DNA of 64,000 nt from Siphonodentalium dalli (lineage: Eukaryota; Mollusca; Scaphopoda; Gadilida; Siphonodentaliidae), in the NCBI GenBank assembly GCA_032622095.1, contig CP136066.1, positions 62,650,609 through 62,714,608 of the forward strand, given 5' to 3'. Below the pieces are notes generated by a model. The model was not told where the DNA came from and did no database searches. It saw only the letters and a program-made list of their open reading frames with translations. Shown one piece after another: positions 47,993-59,198 of the stretch (positions are counted from its first letter, which is position 1; each line of letters begins with the position of its first letter). The position numbers and the translations under genes are program-made.

Positions 47993-48415
47993 CAAAAGAA
48001 GTGGTATATTAAGCGCGCTATTTTCGCGCCTAATATCGCAATAATATTGCAAGTGGAAACGCTTATAAACATTGTGACATTTAAAGCAAATAATTGCTTC
48101 TGCTATATTGCTTGGCATAAATAGAGACAATGTTTTAGATTTCTATATAATTATAGTTGTAAATGCTATGTGTGCACTATATGCACAGTATTTATCTAAT
48201 ATACATATAATACTATCGGGTCTGTATGAAATTTTGTCGCGCTCAATATTTCGACAGTGCGCGCTTAATATCGCAATATTCTGCGCTCAATATCGCAATA
48301 ATAAGCATGACAGATTTTTGTTATTGCGCTATAGTCGCGCCTTTTTCGGAATTAAGCGCGCTCAATATCGCAATAAAGGCGCGCTTCAATATACCATTTC
48401 TTCTGACTGGTACTG
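47993..48415 (+). mobile_element. Family K element, copy 2 (internally deleted)
   Basis: Ends CAGTACCAGTCAAAAGAAG and TTCTGACTGGTACTG. It lacks about 100 bp of the left GCGC/AATATCGCAATATT zone that copies 3 and 4 contain, passing directly from GAAACGCTTATAA to ACATTGTGACATTT. The right zone is complete. Confidence 0.9.
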
Positions 48416-49285
48416 CATGTATAGAGCCTCTAATCACGTTCCTGGAAATGTCGTATTTGTCGGGTTGATGTTTGTGGATGATATATATTCAGTAAACGAG
48501 TCCATACGAGTCTTCTTTCATGGCTTCTGTTAAGAAGGATGTAATATTATAATCGCGAAGTGTATGATATAATATGATTTCCGTATTATGCATTCCAGTC
48601 ACAGTCCTCACACCACGATGGGACGTTTATGAGCTAACACGATTTCCGTATTATGTATACATCCACGAGACGCATTTCCAACTGAACGAGTACTGATGGA
48701 TTAGATCCCCATGAAATCAAGGATATTTTATGAACTATGGCTTCGGCCGTAGAGTTCATATTCGACAAATTAAAAACCTGGGAACGCATTGAAGTTCTGA
48801 AGGGGAACCTTATAGCGCAGTTGCCACATACATTTATATTTCTTAATTAATATATGTTCGATCCTTAATATGTATTTCACAGTATGTGAATGTACCAGCT
48901 TGAGATTGCAAATATTTCAATTTGAAAAAAGGGTAAAGAAGATTGGAAACATTTCAACCGGTTTCAAGGATACTCCATAAAATAGTACTCATACTCCTCA
49001 CAATAAGGTTATTTGGTTTGTATAATTGTTTTGAAAAATAACAGCAAAAATCTGCATTTATCATTGATGCTTTCGACGTGGTATACATGTATTGAAGTAG
49101 GTTTACACAGTTGAAAACAACTAGACCCAGGTGCTTGCGCTAAAAGCCAATGTAATATCCTGTATTTATCTTGCTATTTCTCTCTTTTCAGAACCAGTTT
49201 ATCGTCAATACCAGACCGGGAAGAAAAACACGTCAGCGTGGCGAATGAAAACACCAGCAGATGGCGTGGTCGATATTAATAGAGA
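48416..49285. other. Non-coding; possible 5' region of the GPCR gene
   Basis: No frame recognised. TCTCTCTTTTCAG ending near 49192 looks like a splice acceptor (pyrimidine tract plus CAG), so a 5' untranslated exon of the GPCR could begin there. This competes with the downstream TATA-box model. Confidence 0.35.
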
Positions 49286-49289
49286 GTGA

Positions 49290-49297
49290 TATATAAG
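49290..49297 (+). promoter_or_regulatory. Candidate TATA box upstream of the GPCR
   Basis: TATATAAG lies about 425 bp upstream of the start codon. A start site near 49320 would give a 5' leader of about 400 bases. A CACGTG E-box lies near 49420 and a TGACGTCG half-CRE near 49692, both inside that leader. It is unproven; TATATA words are common in this AT-rich DNA. Confidence 0.3.
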
Positions 49298-49718
49298 GAT
49301 CAACACTCAGTGTTACACCGACTTACCTCGTGGCGAGCTCACGCGAGGTCAAGCGTCTGTGGCTAACCAATTTATTTCGCTAAAATGAAAGGTTGTTTTG
49401 ACAGTAGTTAATTATGATCACGTGACAAGTTTGAACGTCGTAAAAGAACTCGATCGGATGGCAAGTGATTCCATTTGTAATAAAAAACAAAAGCTAACAC
49501 ACATCGTTTCTATGTATTGTCCGTTAATGGAAGCACTAAACACGTGGTCTTAGTCACGTACGAGACTTTGCTGCCGTTCTAATACCTATATTTGTCGATC
49601 GAATATCGCCGCAAACGAGAGCTCGTCTCGGTCATTAGAATCGGCACCACAAACAGGACGACAGCGACACACGTCGACAACAGTTGAATTTTGACGTCGT
49701 CTAGTCGGTCTTTCAATC

Positions 49719-50852
49719 ATGGCAGACGACATGTTTTCGGACACGACCGATCTGTCGGTGTCTCGGTACTTTCCAGATAACATGACGACGAACACGACTA
49801 TGTTTCCCGATTCGAACTCGACGGATCACGGACCGACCGACACGGCATTGATAGTCGGGAGTATTGTCATGTCCGTCGCTTTAATTTGTGGAATCATCGG
49901 CAACATCCTCGTCATGATAGTCGTGATTCAACGTCATGATATGAACAATGTCATCAACATGTTTATCGTCAGCCTGTGCGTGAATGACATCCTCAACCTT
50001 AGTATCAACAACATGATGGTACTCATGTCGTACATTCTAAACTCGTTTCCGGGTGGACTACTCGTTTGTGAACTGGCTACGCACTTTGCCGTTTTACTCA
50101 TGGGTAGTTCCTTGTGGCACACTGGTCTGATAGCCGTGCATAGACTAATTGTCGTTTGCTTCAATACATTCTACAAGAGAATCTCGAAGCGGTCGTACAC
50201 GATTTTCGTTCTGGTGTTTGCCAGGGTCGTGCCTTTACTGTTCTTGATCAACCCGAATCTCGGGACAATGGCTTACTACGAAGAAAAACTAATAAGATGC
50301 ATAATCAAAAAAGAGTTCGGCATCATTTCATTCTTGGTTAGTATCATTTTGATGATGTTGCCATCGGTACTTTTAATTCTGTGCTACATAGCAATTTTCA
50401 TCAAAGTTTACAAAGCGTCAAGCTCAGGCGCGTTCACCACCACGAGAAAACGTGAATGGTTACGGCGGGAAATTCAAATCACTAAAATGTTCGGCATGGT
50501 TTTCTTGCTGATAATGATCGGATATCTCCCTTACGGGATTGTTCGAGCGAAGGACCCGAAGCTGCAATTCAGTGCAGATTTCTACGTGGGAATAACTGTT
50601 CTATACGCGGTTGCCAATAGCGCAAACCCACTCGTGTACGGAGTAATGGATCGAACGATCCGCATCGCCATATTCCGGATTCTGCGCATTGATAAGTGTT
50701 GTGAGCAGAAAGAGGAGCCATTAAAGTACAATGAATCGGTAAGATCGGTAGCGGAACCGCAAGACCAGACGGACACTACACCTTTGAATAACTCAGACAA
50801 TAGCACGTGTAAAGGAAATGGTAGCACGAATGCCATACAAACAGACCTCTGA
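49719..50852 (+). CDS. Rhodopsin-class (class A) G-protein-coupled receptor, orphan
   Basis: A complete 377-residue seven-helix receptor in one exon; it should sit in the plasma membrane and signal through G proteins. The outside N-terminus has NxS/T sites at N21, N25 and N33. Helix 1 has GN (N62, position 1.50) and helix 2 has D90 (2.50). C117 (3.25) probably bonds to C194 in loop 2. Helix 3 ends HRL (141-143) in place of DRY, keeping R142. Helix 5 has P215 and Y223. Helix 6 has GYLPY, with P271 at 6.50 and Y269 instead of W at 6.48. Helix 7 has NPLVY (303-307). C327-C328 may be palmitoylated. The C-terminus TDL fits a class I PDZ ligand. The start ATCATGG is a fair Kozak context. By memory it recalls moody/melatonin-like or GPR84-like invertebrate orphan receptors, but I cannot name ligand or subfamily. 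No other gene is near enough to suggest its role. Confidence 0.95.
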   Translation: MADDMFSDTTDLSVSRYFPDNMTTNTTMFPDSNSTDHGPTDTALIVGSIVMSVALICGIIGNILVMIVVIQRHDMNNVINMFIVSLCVNDILNLSINNMMVLMSYILNSFPGGLLVCELATHFAVLLMGSSLWHTGLIAVHRLIVVCFNTFYKRISKRSYTIFVLVFARVVPLLFLINPNLGTMAYYEEKLIRCIIKKEFGIISFLVSIILMMLPSVLLILCYIAIFIKVYKASSSGAFTTTRKREWLRREIQITKMFGMVFLLIMIGYLPYGIVRAKDPKLQFSADFYVGITVLYAVANSANPLVYGVMDRTIRIAIFRILRIDKCCEQKEEPLKYNESVRSVAEPQDQTDTTPLNNSDNSTCKGNGSTNAIQTDL

Positions 50853-51140
50853 CATGTTCGAGTGGTGTTGGGCATATCAATTGCAGGGATGTGGCGACAG
50901 TGAGGGGGTAAGGGGGAGTCACTCCCCTATATTGGATTACAGTTTGAGCGCTTCATTTCTGAAACATTTTGTAACTTCACGAATGCCAGATATATACAGA
51001 CGGACATATAGGACATGTTCGAATGGTGTTGGACATATCAATTGCAGGGATGTGGCGACAGTGATGGGGTAAGCGGGATTCATTCCCCTATATTGGATTA
51101 CAGTTTGAGCGCTTCATTTCTGAAACATTTGGTAACTTCA
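50851..51140 (+). repeat. 161-bp tandem duplication at the GPCR stop codon
   Basis: GACATGTTCGA-TGGTGTTGG begins at 50851 (inside the stop codon) and again at 51012. The second copy runs to about 51140, with few differences. It forms the proximal 3' untranslated region. A possible weak polyadenylation signal, ATTAAA, lies near 51567. Confidence 0.9.
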
Positions 51141-52350
51141 GACTAGTATATCGGTTGAGATCGATATGGTTCTGATATGTTGATTTTCCGATCACATATA
51201 GTGTATACGGTATGCTGTTCTTAGGCAAGACATGACTTCCGTCTTACTTGTGATTGGTATAGACTTCCAACACCCGAACTTAACACTATCCGACTGCATA
51301 ACGTGTTTTTGGCTAAATTTGTTAGCAGTTTGATACAAACTGGGCGAGCGTCAGCCAACGGAATCCGGACCGGGTCTACAGGAAACTCAGATGGTGTCTA
51401 CACAAAGAAAAGAACACAAAAACACCAGATCAAAAGTTAATCTAATTTGTAGACAATGTATCCGAGGTTGGCGATTATCGCAATATGATAAGGGAACACA
51501 CGTTCGTACTCAGATATCATTATTGTTTGTACATCGCTTGCCTGACCTAGATTTCACGGAAAATGGAAATTAAAATTTATTTGTCGTTCTATATATGTTT
51601 ATCATGCCATTTATTATTCGTTTTAATGAAAAACAAATGATACCAAGTCGAAGAAAAATATTATGCATGAAATTGGAGATAAGTTGTTCCCCGAGTACTC
51701 TATACTTGTGGCAGTTACGTTACATACACAATGGTCTCCTTACGTATTGCGATAAGTCAATCCTTGGTTTCTTGTAGACACGATCTGTGTTTTTGTATGT
51801 TTGTCCAGTGTGCGATAACATGGACGACAGCACATTGATTTTTATAAAGTTGCGCATTTGGATCGGACGCAATGGGCTGTAACTGGGTATTCTATGTTAG
51901 GATGTTCCACGAATGATAACGCTCTATACAGCGAAGTTTCTGAGCCAAAGCAGAGTTGTATTGCTACATTTTATTTCGATACAGACTGTATTGCACCAGT
52001 TGATATCGATACATACCTCTTATTTGTGATGGACTTATACTTGCTCACGAAATCTCACTTATTGTTTGTGGTGTGTCACGTTGTGTGTCACGTTTTTGCA
52101 CGAATGTTCTGTCTGACATTGTAATGTGAGGATGGTTTGAAACAAGAGGATGTACATGTACTAAAGCCGTACAATACAGTACGTAAAGAGTGCACGAGAA
52201 GCAAATAACTCAACACCGCGGCGATTTTTTTGGGAGAGTGATTCATGGTGAACCACTGAACACCGAAAGCTTGAGCGGCGATGATTAGCGAGTACTATTT
52301 ATGGTGAAATTAACATGGTGTAGACAGTGTTGTCAAAACCTCGATATGCG
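51141..52350. other. No gene seen; GPCR 3' flank
   Basis: Frames at 51391-51573, 51595-51777 and 51858-52124 have no recognisable content. Confidence 0.35.
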
Positions 52351-52876
52351 CAGTACCAGTCAAAAGAAGTGGTATATTAAGCGCGCTATTTGCGCGCACA
52401 ATATCGCAATCATATTGCAAGTGGAAACATTTATAAGCGCACCGCTTGCGATATTATTGCAATATTTTGCGCTTTATATCTCAATATTTCACGCTTAATA
52501 TTCCGATATCTCGCGCTTAATATTACGACATCTTGCGCTAAAAATTGTGACATTTAAATCAAATTACTGCTTCTGCTATATAGTTTGGCATTAATCTTAT
52601 ATTTGTATATAATTATAGTTGTAAATGCTATATGTACACTATATGCGCAGTTGTATCTAATATAAATATAACACTATTGGGTCTGTATGAAAGTTTGTCG
52701 CGCTCAATATTCCGACAATGCGCGCTTATAATCGCAATATTCTGCGCTCAATATCACAATAATAAGCGCGACAGATTTTTGGTATTACGCTATAATCGCG
52801 CCTTTTTCGAAATTAAGTGCGCTCAATAACGCAATAAAGGCGCGCCTCAATATACCACTTTTTGTGACTGGTACTG
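52351..52876 (+). mobile_element. Family K element, copy 3 (intact, 526 bp)
   Basis: Ends CAGTACCAGTCAAAAGAAG and TTTTTGTGACTGGTACTG. In the outer 200 bp on each side, GCGC (or GCGCGC) alternates with AATATCGCAATA/TTAATATTGCGA words every 20-25 bp. The middle is plain AT-rich. The inverted symmetry continues a few bases past the listed ends (ATGCG / CGCAT), which may be target or terminus. Confidence 0.92.
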
Positions 52877-53326
52877 CGCATGTACTGCAGGTATACGACA
52901 TTAAATTATCACGACCCACCGTGGATCACCAGTAATTACCGCAATTTTTTTTTATATATGTACAGTTGTATGTAAGGGGAATCGTATTGAATAGGTCTGC
53001 AATTTCCAATTTTTATTTTATTTTCGCGATCATTAAAGTTTAAACAAGTCAAAACAAGACAATTATTAATATTTAGTTAATACTGTTAATAAATAAATCG
53101 GCATAGCGTAAAATATTCTTGTCTGTGTTTTTCCAACGATTCGCCGTGGTCAGTCTACGTGATTTCTGTTGATTCATATTAATCCGTTCACTCCAGTTTT
53201 GCCGTGGATCACCGGGTAATCAAATCACAGTTAGTCCTGATAATACACAGCTGGTTTGGTCGGGTTCCCACGACACAGAGTGGTTTGCTTACCGCACACG
53301 ATTTACGTACGTTCCGGAAAGAAGAT
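52877..53326. other. No gene seen
   Basis: AT-rich. CCGTGGATCACC occurs twice (52919 and 53203), about 284 bp apart. Nothing else stands out. Confidence 0.4.
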
Positions 53327-53757
53327 ATGTGGCCCGCCATATCAAATCCAGTCGTAAGTCGGGATTTTTTTTTACCCTGTGCCAATGCATTATCTTATAT
53401 ATAAGAGAATGCATTGGCCTAACAATTTTTTATCATTTTTTTGAAATAAATGTTTCTTACAATTTTTAGGACATAAAATAAAAAACATCCATTACACTGC
53501 AGGGAGCCCCACACATATATAGAAGCATATAGAAGAGTGTCGTCTGCTCATGTTTGTCTGGGGCTCTCTATGGGTGAAATTATAAAATTGTTAAAGAATA
53601 CAAGAAAAAATTATTAAAATTGTAAAAAATTGTTAGGCAAATGCATTCTCTTATATATGCGAGGCGACCTATGGTCGACTCGCATATATAAGAGAATGCA
53701 TTGGCACAGGGTAAAAAAATCCCGACTTACGACTGGATTTGATATGGCGGGTCACAT
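53327..53757. mobile_element. Family B double-hairpin element, copy 2, with shortened hairpin
   Basis: Ends ATGTGGCCCGCCATATC and GATATGGCGGGTCACAT. The second hairpin is full length (53637-53705). The first is only 38 bp (53381-53418): its 31-bp centre is gone, leaving both base arms equal. Core ACCCTGCAGGGAGCCC-like block and TGGGGCTCT form their own inverted pair. Confidence 0.92.
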
Positions 53758-53779
53758 ATAACTAAATAAATAGAACGAC

Positions 53780-53914
53780 CCAAGTGTGTGAAGTGGTTAA
53801 CCTTACTGCATGAGTGTGTTCTGATGTGATGGCAGAAAGATTACCGGGTGTTTCGGTTGTACCGCGTGACAAGACTAACGATTGCTATAAATAGTTAACC
53901 ACTTCACACCACAA
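53780..53914. repeat. Short inverted repeat pair, about 135 bp
   Basis: GTGTGAAGTGGTTAAC (near 53786) is matched by GTTAACCACTTCACAC (near 53897). Could be a small MITE. No target duplication seen. Confidence 0.6.
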
Positions 53915-54016
53915 TCTGTCACGTGACCGGAAGTAACACGAACATGCATTAGACAGTATTGTTTATATATTCCAACTATCGACATATCATTTCCGAGAAT
54001 GAAATAAACTATTTAA

Positions 54017-54256
54017 CCCTTTCATGTCGGGAGCTGCGCTTGTGGAGCATTATAGATCCTGTGCCAGTGCACTCTTATACATGCGAGTCTCCGCATATAT
54101 AAGATAAAGCACTGGATTACAAGGTCAAGGTAAATATTGTTAGGCCAATGCATTCTCTTATATATGCCAAGCTCACTATGTGAGACTCGCATATATAAGA
54201 GAATGCATTGGCACAGGGTTTTCACAAAATTTCAGAAAGCTCCAGTCGTGTAAGGG
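54017..54256. mobile_element. Family C double-hairpin element, copy 2
   Basis: TTAA at 54013-54016 and 54257-54260. Ends CCCTTTCATGTCGGGAGCT and AGCTCCAGTCGTGTAAGGG. The right hairpin (54144-54212) has apical stem CTCAC-TAT-GTGAG in place of CGACC-TAT-GGTCG. The left hairpin (about 54062-54115) is shortened, with CCAGTGC matched by GCACTGG. Total 240 bp. Confidence 0.88.
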
Positions 54257-54260
54257 TTAA

Positions 54261-55410
54261 AATATGCACTTCCCCTCAATCATTCGATGCAGGTACATTA
54301 AAAGCTTTGTGCGATGCTACCTGTTAGAGCGGAACACTTGGATTGACCAAATAGGCCTAGCTAAATAAATAGTCGACGGCATGTCAGAATTTTGGTATGG
54401 GCACGTGAATATTAAATTTGCGGCGGGTGGAATTATTTAGAAAAAAAATGCCAGCCTAATTTCGTGATTCAAGTATTTCACGGTAACCGTTTTAAATTTT
54501 AAATACATATCCGATTTTGTTGTAAAGCGAAAGAATGATTTTAGAAGTCTTACGACTTGCTATGATAGTTGTTGATACTATATGCTACTTGGTGCGACAG
54601 AGAGAATGTTGTTTGTGAAAGGAATCGTTTATGTTGTGGCCGGTAGATTTCACGATAATGTTAGCAATACTTTGAAAGAAAAAAACTTTTTAGGTTCAAC
54701 TGATTTTGTTATTTACTTTGTCATTTCTCTGGGGTATTACTCGACGTTGGGCGTCATTGCAATGAACAATCAGGATGTAACTTTGGATTCCAGATTAAAT
54801 AGAACATGGAAATAATCAAGATATACCGTAGCCAGATTTAGCCTTACGGGCTGTAACTTGTGTCGTGTGTTGTTGCGGTATAAATACCATAGATAAGAAG
54901 ATGCACCTGGGGATAACATTCACACGATTTCAAGACGATAAACCACCACAGTTATAGATATCGGAAGTAAGTGTAGCAAAATGTATAAACAAGAGCCGGA
55001 AAAAATGCCGCCAACACTACTACCTCCGATAGGCTTATTTGGCTTCAATCAAAATCAATATACGATCTTTCCACACGGGCGAATCCCATTCTCCCATTGC
55101 CTGCATACTGTTCGTCGCTCAATCGATTAATATAATATTTTTATTTGTCTTTGCTACACGTTGGACACAATATTTCAAAACGGAATGTACGTGTATGCGA
55201 AATTTAATCAAGTGATGGGAGTCAATCACGTGATGTGAGTGAGTCGTGTGACGTGATACAGGGGACGTTCTTTGGTAATGGCAACACACGTTACAGTTTA
55301 CATGCGCATGTGGCTAAACATGGCTATTATCAACAGAAATGTTCAGAGACATGTATACTATATTACTTCTGACTCGAGGAGCTACATACTGCATAATGTG
55401 GTGATGGGTT
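54261..55410. other. No gene seen
   Basis: Non-coding. The 77-codon frame at 54582-54815 ends in a plausible hydrophobic stretch, but I see no domain and no splice sites to support it. Confidence 0.35.
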
Positions 55411-55414
55411 TTAA

Positions 55415-56048
55415 CCCTTTCTATACTAAAGCATCATTGACGAGTAGTTATCCCATAGAAAATGTTCAGATAATAAGTTTAACCCTTTCTATACTAAAGC
55501 ATCATTTAGGAGTAATTATCCCATATAACATGTTCAGATAATAAGTTTAATCCTGGCTATACTAAAGCATCATTGATGAGTAGTTATCCCCTATGAAATG
55601 TTCAGATAATAAGTTTAACCCTTTCTATACTAAAGCATCATTTGTTGAGTAGTTATCCCATAAGAAATATTCAGATAATAAGTTCAACCCTTTCTAATCT
55701 AAAGCATCATTGATGAGTAGTTATCCCCTATGAAATGTTCAGGTAATAAGTTTAACCCTTTCTAATCTAAAGCATCATTGATGAGTAGTTACCCCTTATG
55801 AAATGTTCAGATAATAAGTTCAACAAACAATATATGGTAACTTTTCAGATAATAAGTTCAACGAACGATCATATATCGTTTTGTTGAACTTATTATCTAA
55901 ACATTCCCTCAATTAATAGGACTCCTTCTGTACTTGTATTTACCTGTCATCTGCTTATATTACCTGTGCATTTCTGCAAATCAATAATAGAACATTCCGA
56001 TGTACATTTTTTTATCTGACTTGGAGAATACATTTAGTATATAAAGGG
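55415..56048 (+). mobile_element. Family E TTAA element with amplified left end
   Basis: TTAA at 55411-55414 and 56049-56052, ends CCCTTTCTATACTAAAGC and TTTAGTATATAAAGGG. A 68-bp unit that includes the terminus itself is repeated six times (starts 55415, 55483, 55551, 55619, 55688, 55756). Each ends TGTTCAGATAATAAGTTTAA. The right part (55876-56048) matches the degraded copy at 13471-13695. No coding sequence. Confidence 0.9.
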
Positions 56049-56083
56049 TTAACTGCATGAACCTCGAAGTGTACATAAGGTTA

Positions 56084-56612
56084 CAGTAACAGTAAAAAGA
56101 AGTGGTATATTAAGCGCGCTATTTTCGCGCCAAATATCTCAACAATATTGCAAGTGGAAACGCTTATAAGCGCACCGCTTGCGATATTATTGCAATATTT
56201 TGTGCTTAATATCGCAATATTCGCGCTTAATATTGTGATATTACACGCTTAATAATGAGACATCTTGCGCTCAAATTTGTGACATTTAAAGCAAATTATT
56301 GCTTCTGCTATATTGTTTGGCATAAATAGAGATGTTTTAGATTTGTATTTATTATAGTTGTAAATGCTATATATACAATATATGAACACTGTGTGCACAA
56401 TATTTATCTAATATAAATATATCACTAACGGGTCTGTATGAAATTTTGCGACAATGCGCGCCTAATATCGCAATATTCTGCGCTCAATATCGCAATAATA
56501 AGCGCGACAGATTTTTGGTATTGCGCTATAATCCCGCCTTTTTCGAAATTAAGAGCGCTCAACATTGCAATAAAGGCGCGCCTCAATATACTAATTCTTC
56601 TCACTGGTACTG
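56084..56612 (+). mobile_element. Family K element, copy 4 (intact, 529 bp)
   Basis: Ends CAGTAACAGTAAAAAGAAG and TTCTTCTCACTGGTACTG. Same block order as copy 3. Starts only 32 bases after the TTAA of the preceding element. The overlapping frames on both strands arise from the low-stop GCGC/AATATT pattern and are not genes. Confidence 0.9.
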
Positions 56613-58747
56613 TGCTGGCAAATTTTCCTGGCATTTTTCTGACAATTCGTCGCAAAGGGGTAAAGTTTGATAGAATTGGATATGCATAAGCATAAACACA
56701 GCCGACACGAGCGTGACAATGAGATTGTCGATACGACACGAGTACCATGCCGGAAGGATACGAGAGGCACACTCTCGAGTTATATCCTTCGTCGATATCA
56801 CAAGTGTCCTATCGATAAACCCACTCACACACGTTATGTATTTATTATCGCCACCCGTCCTAGAATACAAGTAAACAAACACTTACCAGGTTTACACAGA
56901 AACAGACAGTGGTCGTCTTGCCATGTGTGGCGATGCTTTTAATTTTTTTAGTTCTGGTTTCATGGTGAGGCGAACGTTATTTACGGCGGATGACGTACAC
57001 GTCGTCCGATTCCACACACGTGTGGAATCGCTTGAAAAAGAAGACACAGCCCAAGTCGGCGGAACGTTTTAGTAAATTAGAACAGGCGTGAAATACAACT
57101 ATTTACTACATGGTCAGTGAGCTCACTTATACCGCGACTATTAAATTATTGCCATATGACTCGCGGAAGTTAGAAGCTTTAATTAGCAACAAAATAATCG
57201 AAAAAACAAAACAACTTGCAATTCGTAATACTTTCACACAAAGCGCTGCAACAGCCAACATATATCCACATGAGGCGAACTGCATGATCATCTACGAGCT
57301 ATATATGTCAACAACATAATTATCCTCATGCAAATAGGCTCATACTGAAATCATATTCGCATATGTTCATATTGTGCTTATGCTATTCTGAAATAAGCCA
57401 ATGATAGATTTAATCGTAGTATAACGTCGAGTTGAAATGGTCACATCGGTGGATCAAACTAGTCGCCAACGCGTTCAACGACCACACGATTAATTCACTT
57501 TTTGTGATAACAATGTCTGACATGACACGAATTTCATGTTAAAATACATTTTTATTCGTCATAAATTACACGAGTAACAAATAAACACACAGAGAACAGT
57601 ACAAAGCAGTGCAAATACAAATTAATCGATTATATGATTTATTATTATACATGTATATTATTATATATGTATTACATTCCTATGTGTGATTTACCTTGAT
57701 TTCTCGAGTGATCATAAACTAGAAATTAGAAAACCAAACATTGTGAGAATCCGTTGACAGAGAGCGGGAAAACGCAAGTTCACAGTAAAGTATACACATA
57801 TGACGAAATGTCTTGTTTAGCTTGTAATGAGTTAAGACGTGTTGATTTCAAGAATGATAATATCTGAAACTAACAATTCAGTTTCGGCTGTGGATAAGAA
57901 ATTGATAAAACGTTGATCTGCCATAATGATATATTTGTGAGGTCGGGGGAATATTTATAGCGGCAAGGAAAATGATCAAACTCTACTGAGGTTATTTGAA
58001 CGTCAGCGATAAGTAACACCAAACGTATTGTATGGTCGCTCGGTTGTGCATTTGTCTGCGGTATCTCAGTATTAGCTACAGTATAATGCTATTGTGCAAC
58101 TATGTGGTCCGCGGTGCTCATGTAAGAAGACCGAACTGGAACCTTAGCCTACACCATAAAACGAATTAACGGTCGCACAACGCATTTCAATTGCAAATTA
58201 AAAACGATAATTATGCAAATGAGCAAACATCATTGTAAACAGAGTGTATATATCCTAGCTGTGAGGTGAGACATCTCCGCACGTTGTACTTTTCATGACA
58301 ACAATTGTCGAGATGTGGGTTGTGTAATCAGAGCTAGGAGGTGAGTTGTAGGTGCAGGGTAAGAACCCTGATTATAGATGGACGTGCTGAATACTCAAGC
58401 AGTCGTTTATGTCCGATTATCCCCGGTGAGTTCCGGGATCAATGTGTTAATAAACCTATGAACGACATTGAAAGTGACGTCACGGTACGTTAATATGTTT
58501 ATGAACACATTGACTCAGAGGGCGTGTCTAACGTAACACTATGGGGAAATCGGAAGCGATATTATGTGTATGTAAATATACATAAATGGCCATGTTAGCA
58601 TCAGAACGCATGGTCAACTCAGACCAGGTTTGACAATAGGTTCCGATGTTCACCCATGTTGGATGCGGACCTACAACCGTGTGCACCTTGTCTAACACAG
58701 AAGGATTTTTGTTTTGCAACTGATGATGGTCCTATTTTGAAGAAGGT
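56613..58747. other. No gene seen
   Basis: About 2.1 kb of non-coding DNA. The overlapping 90-codon frames at 56601-56942 on both strands lack recognisable content. ACACACGTGTGGAATCG (57014) is a small palindrome. Confidence 0.35.
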
Positions 58748-58751
58748 TTAA

Positions 58752-59194
58752 AGACACATGGCGGTTTGCGCTCAAAAATACACATATTATTCGCTTTTGA
58801 ATTTTTCTCAGTATAGATATAGGTCGATATATATTTGAACTACCTTTCTACGAACATTGTGTAACCCAAAACGACGCAATGAAAAAATACATGTGTGAAC
58901 ATGGTGTTTGGGTTCCAAACACATTGGGTCCCAAACACAAAACAGCCATTTGCACGACATGGAGCATAAAAGAGCGTTCCGTAGTAGTCTATTCCTGATG
59001 TGGTAGAAATAAAGAGCGTTTATCTGACTTCTGGCGAAAAGTTGAAAACGGCTGAAAAATGGCTGTGACTTTGGTAAGTGCTTTTCAGAGCATATGAAGC
59101 CGGTATACCAATAGTTCGTTTATTTATCGATTATCGTATCCGTCGCTCCAAATTACGTAGAACAAACTTGGGGGTTCGAATGAGCCATGGCCGT
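58752..59194 (-). mobile_element. Family I TTAA-flanked element, copy 2
   Basis: TTAA at 58748-58751 and 59195-59198. Inverted relative to 29015-29434. Ends AGACACATGGCGGTTTGCGC and TTCGAATGAGCCATGGCCGT. Contains an added duplicated GTTTGGGTTCCAAACACA / TTGGGTCCCAAACACA segment. Confidence 0.75.
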
Positions 59195-59198
59195 TTAA

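Noticed and set aside
56425-56942. Several overlapping ~90-115-codon frames
   Set aside because: They straddle a family K element and its flank; low stop density comes from the element's word pattern.
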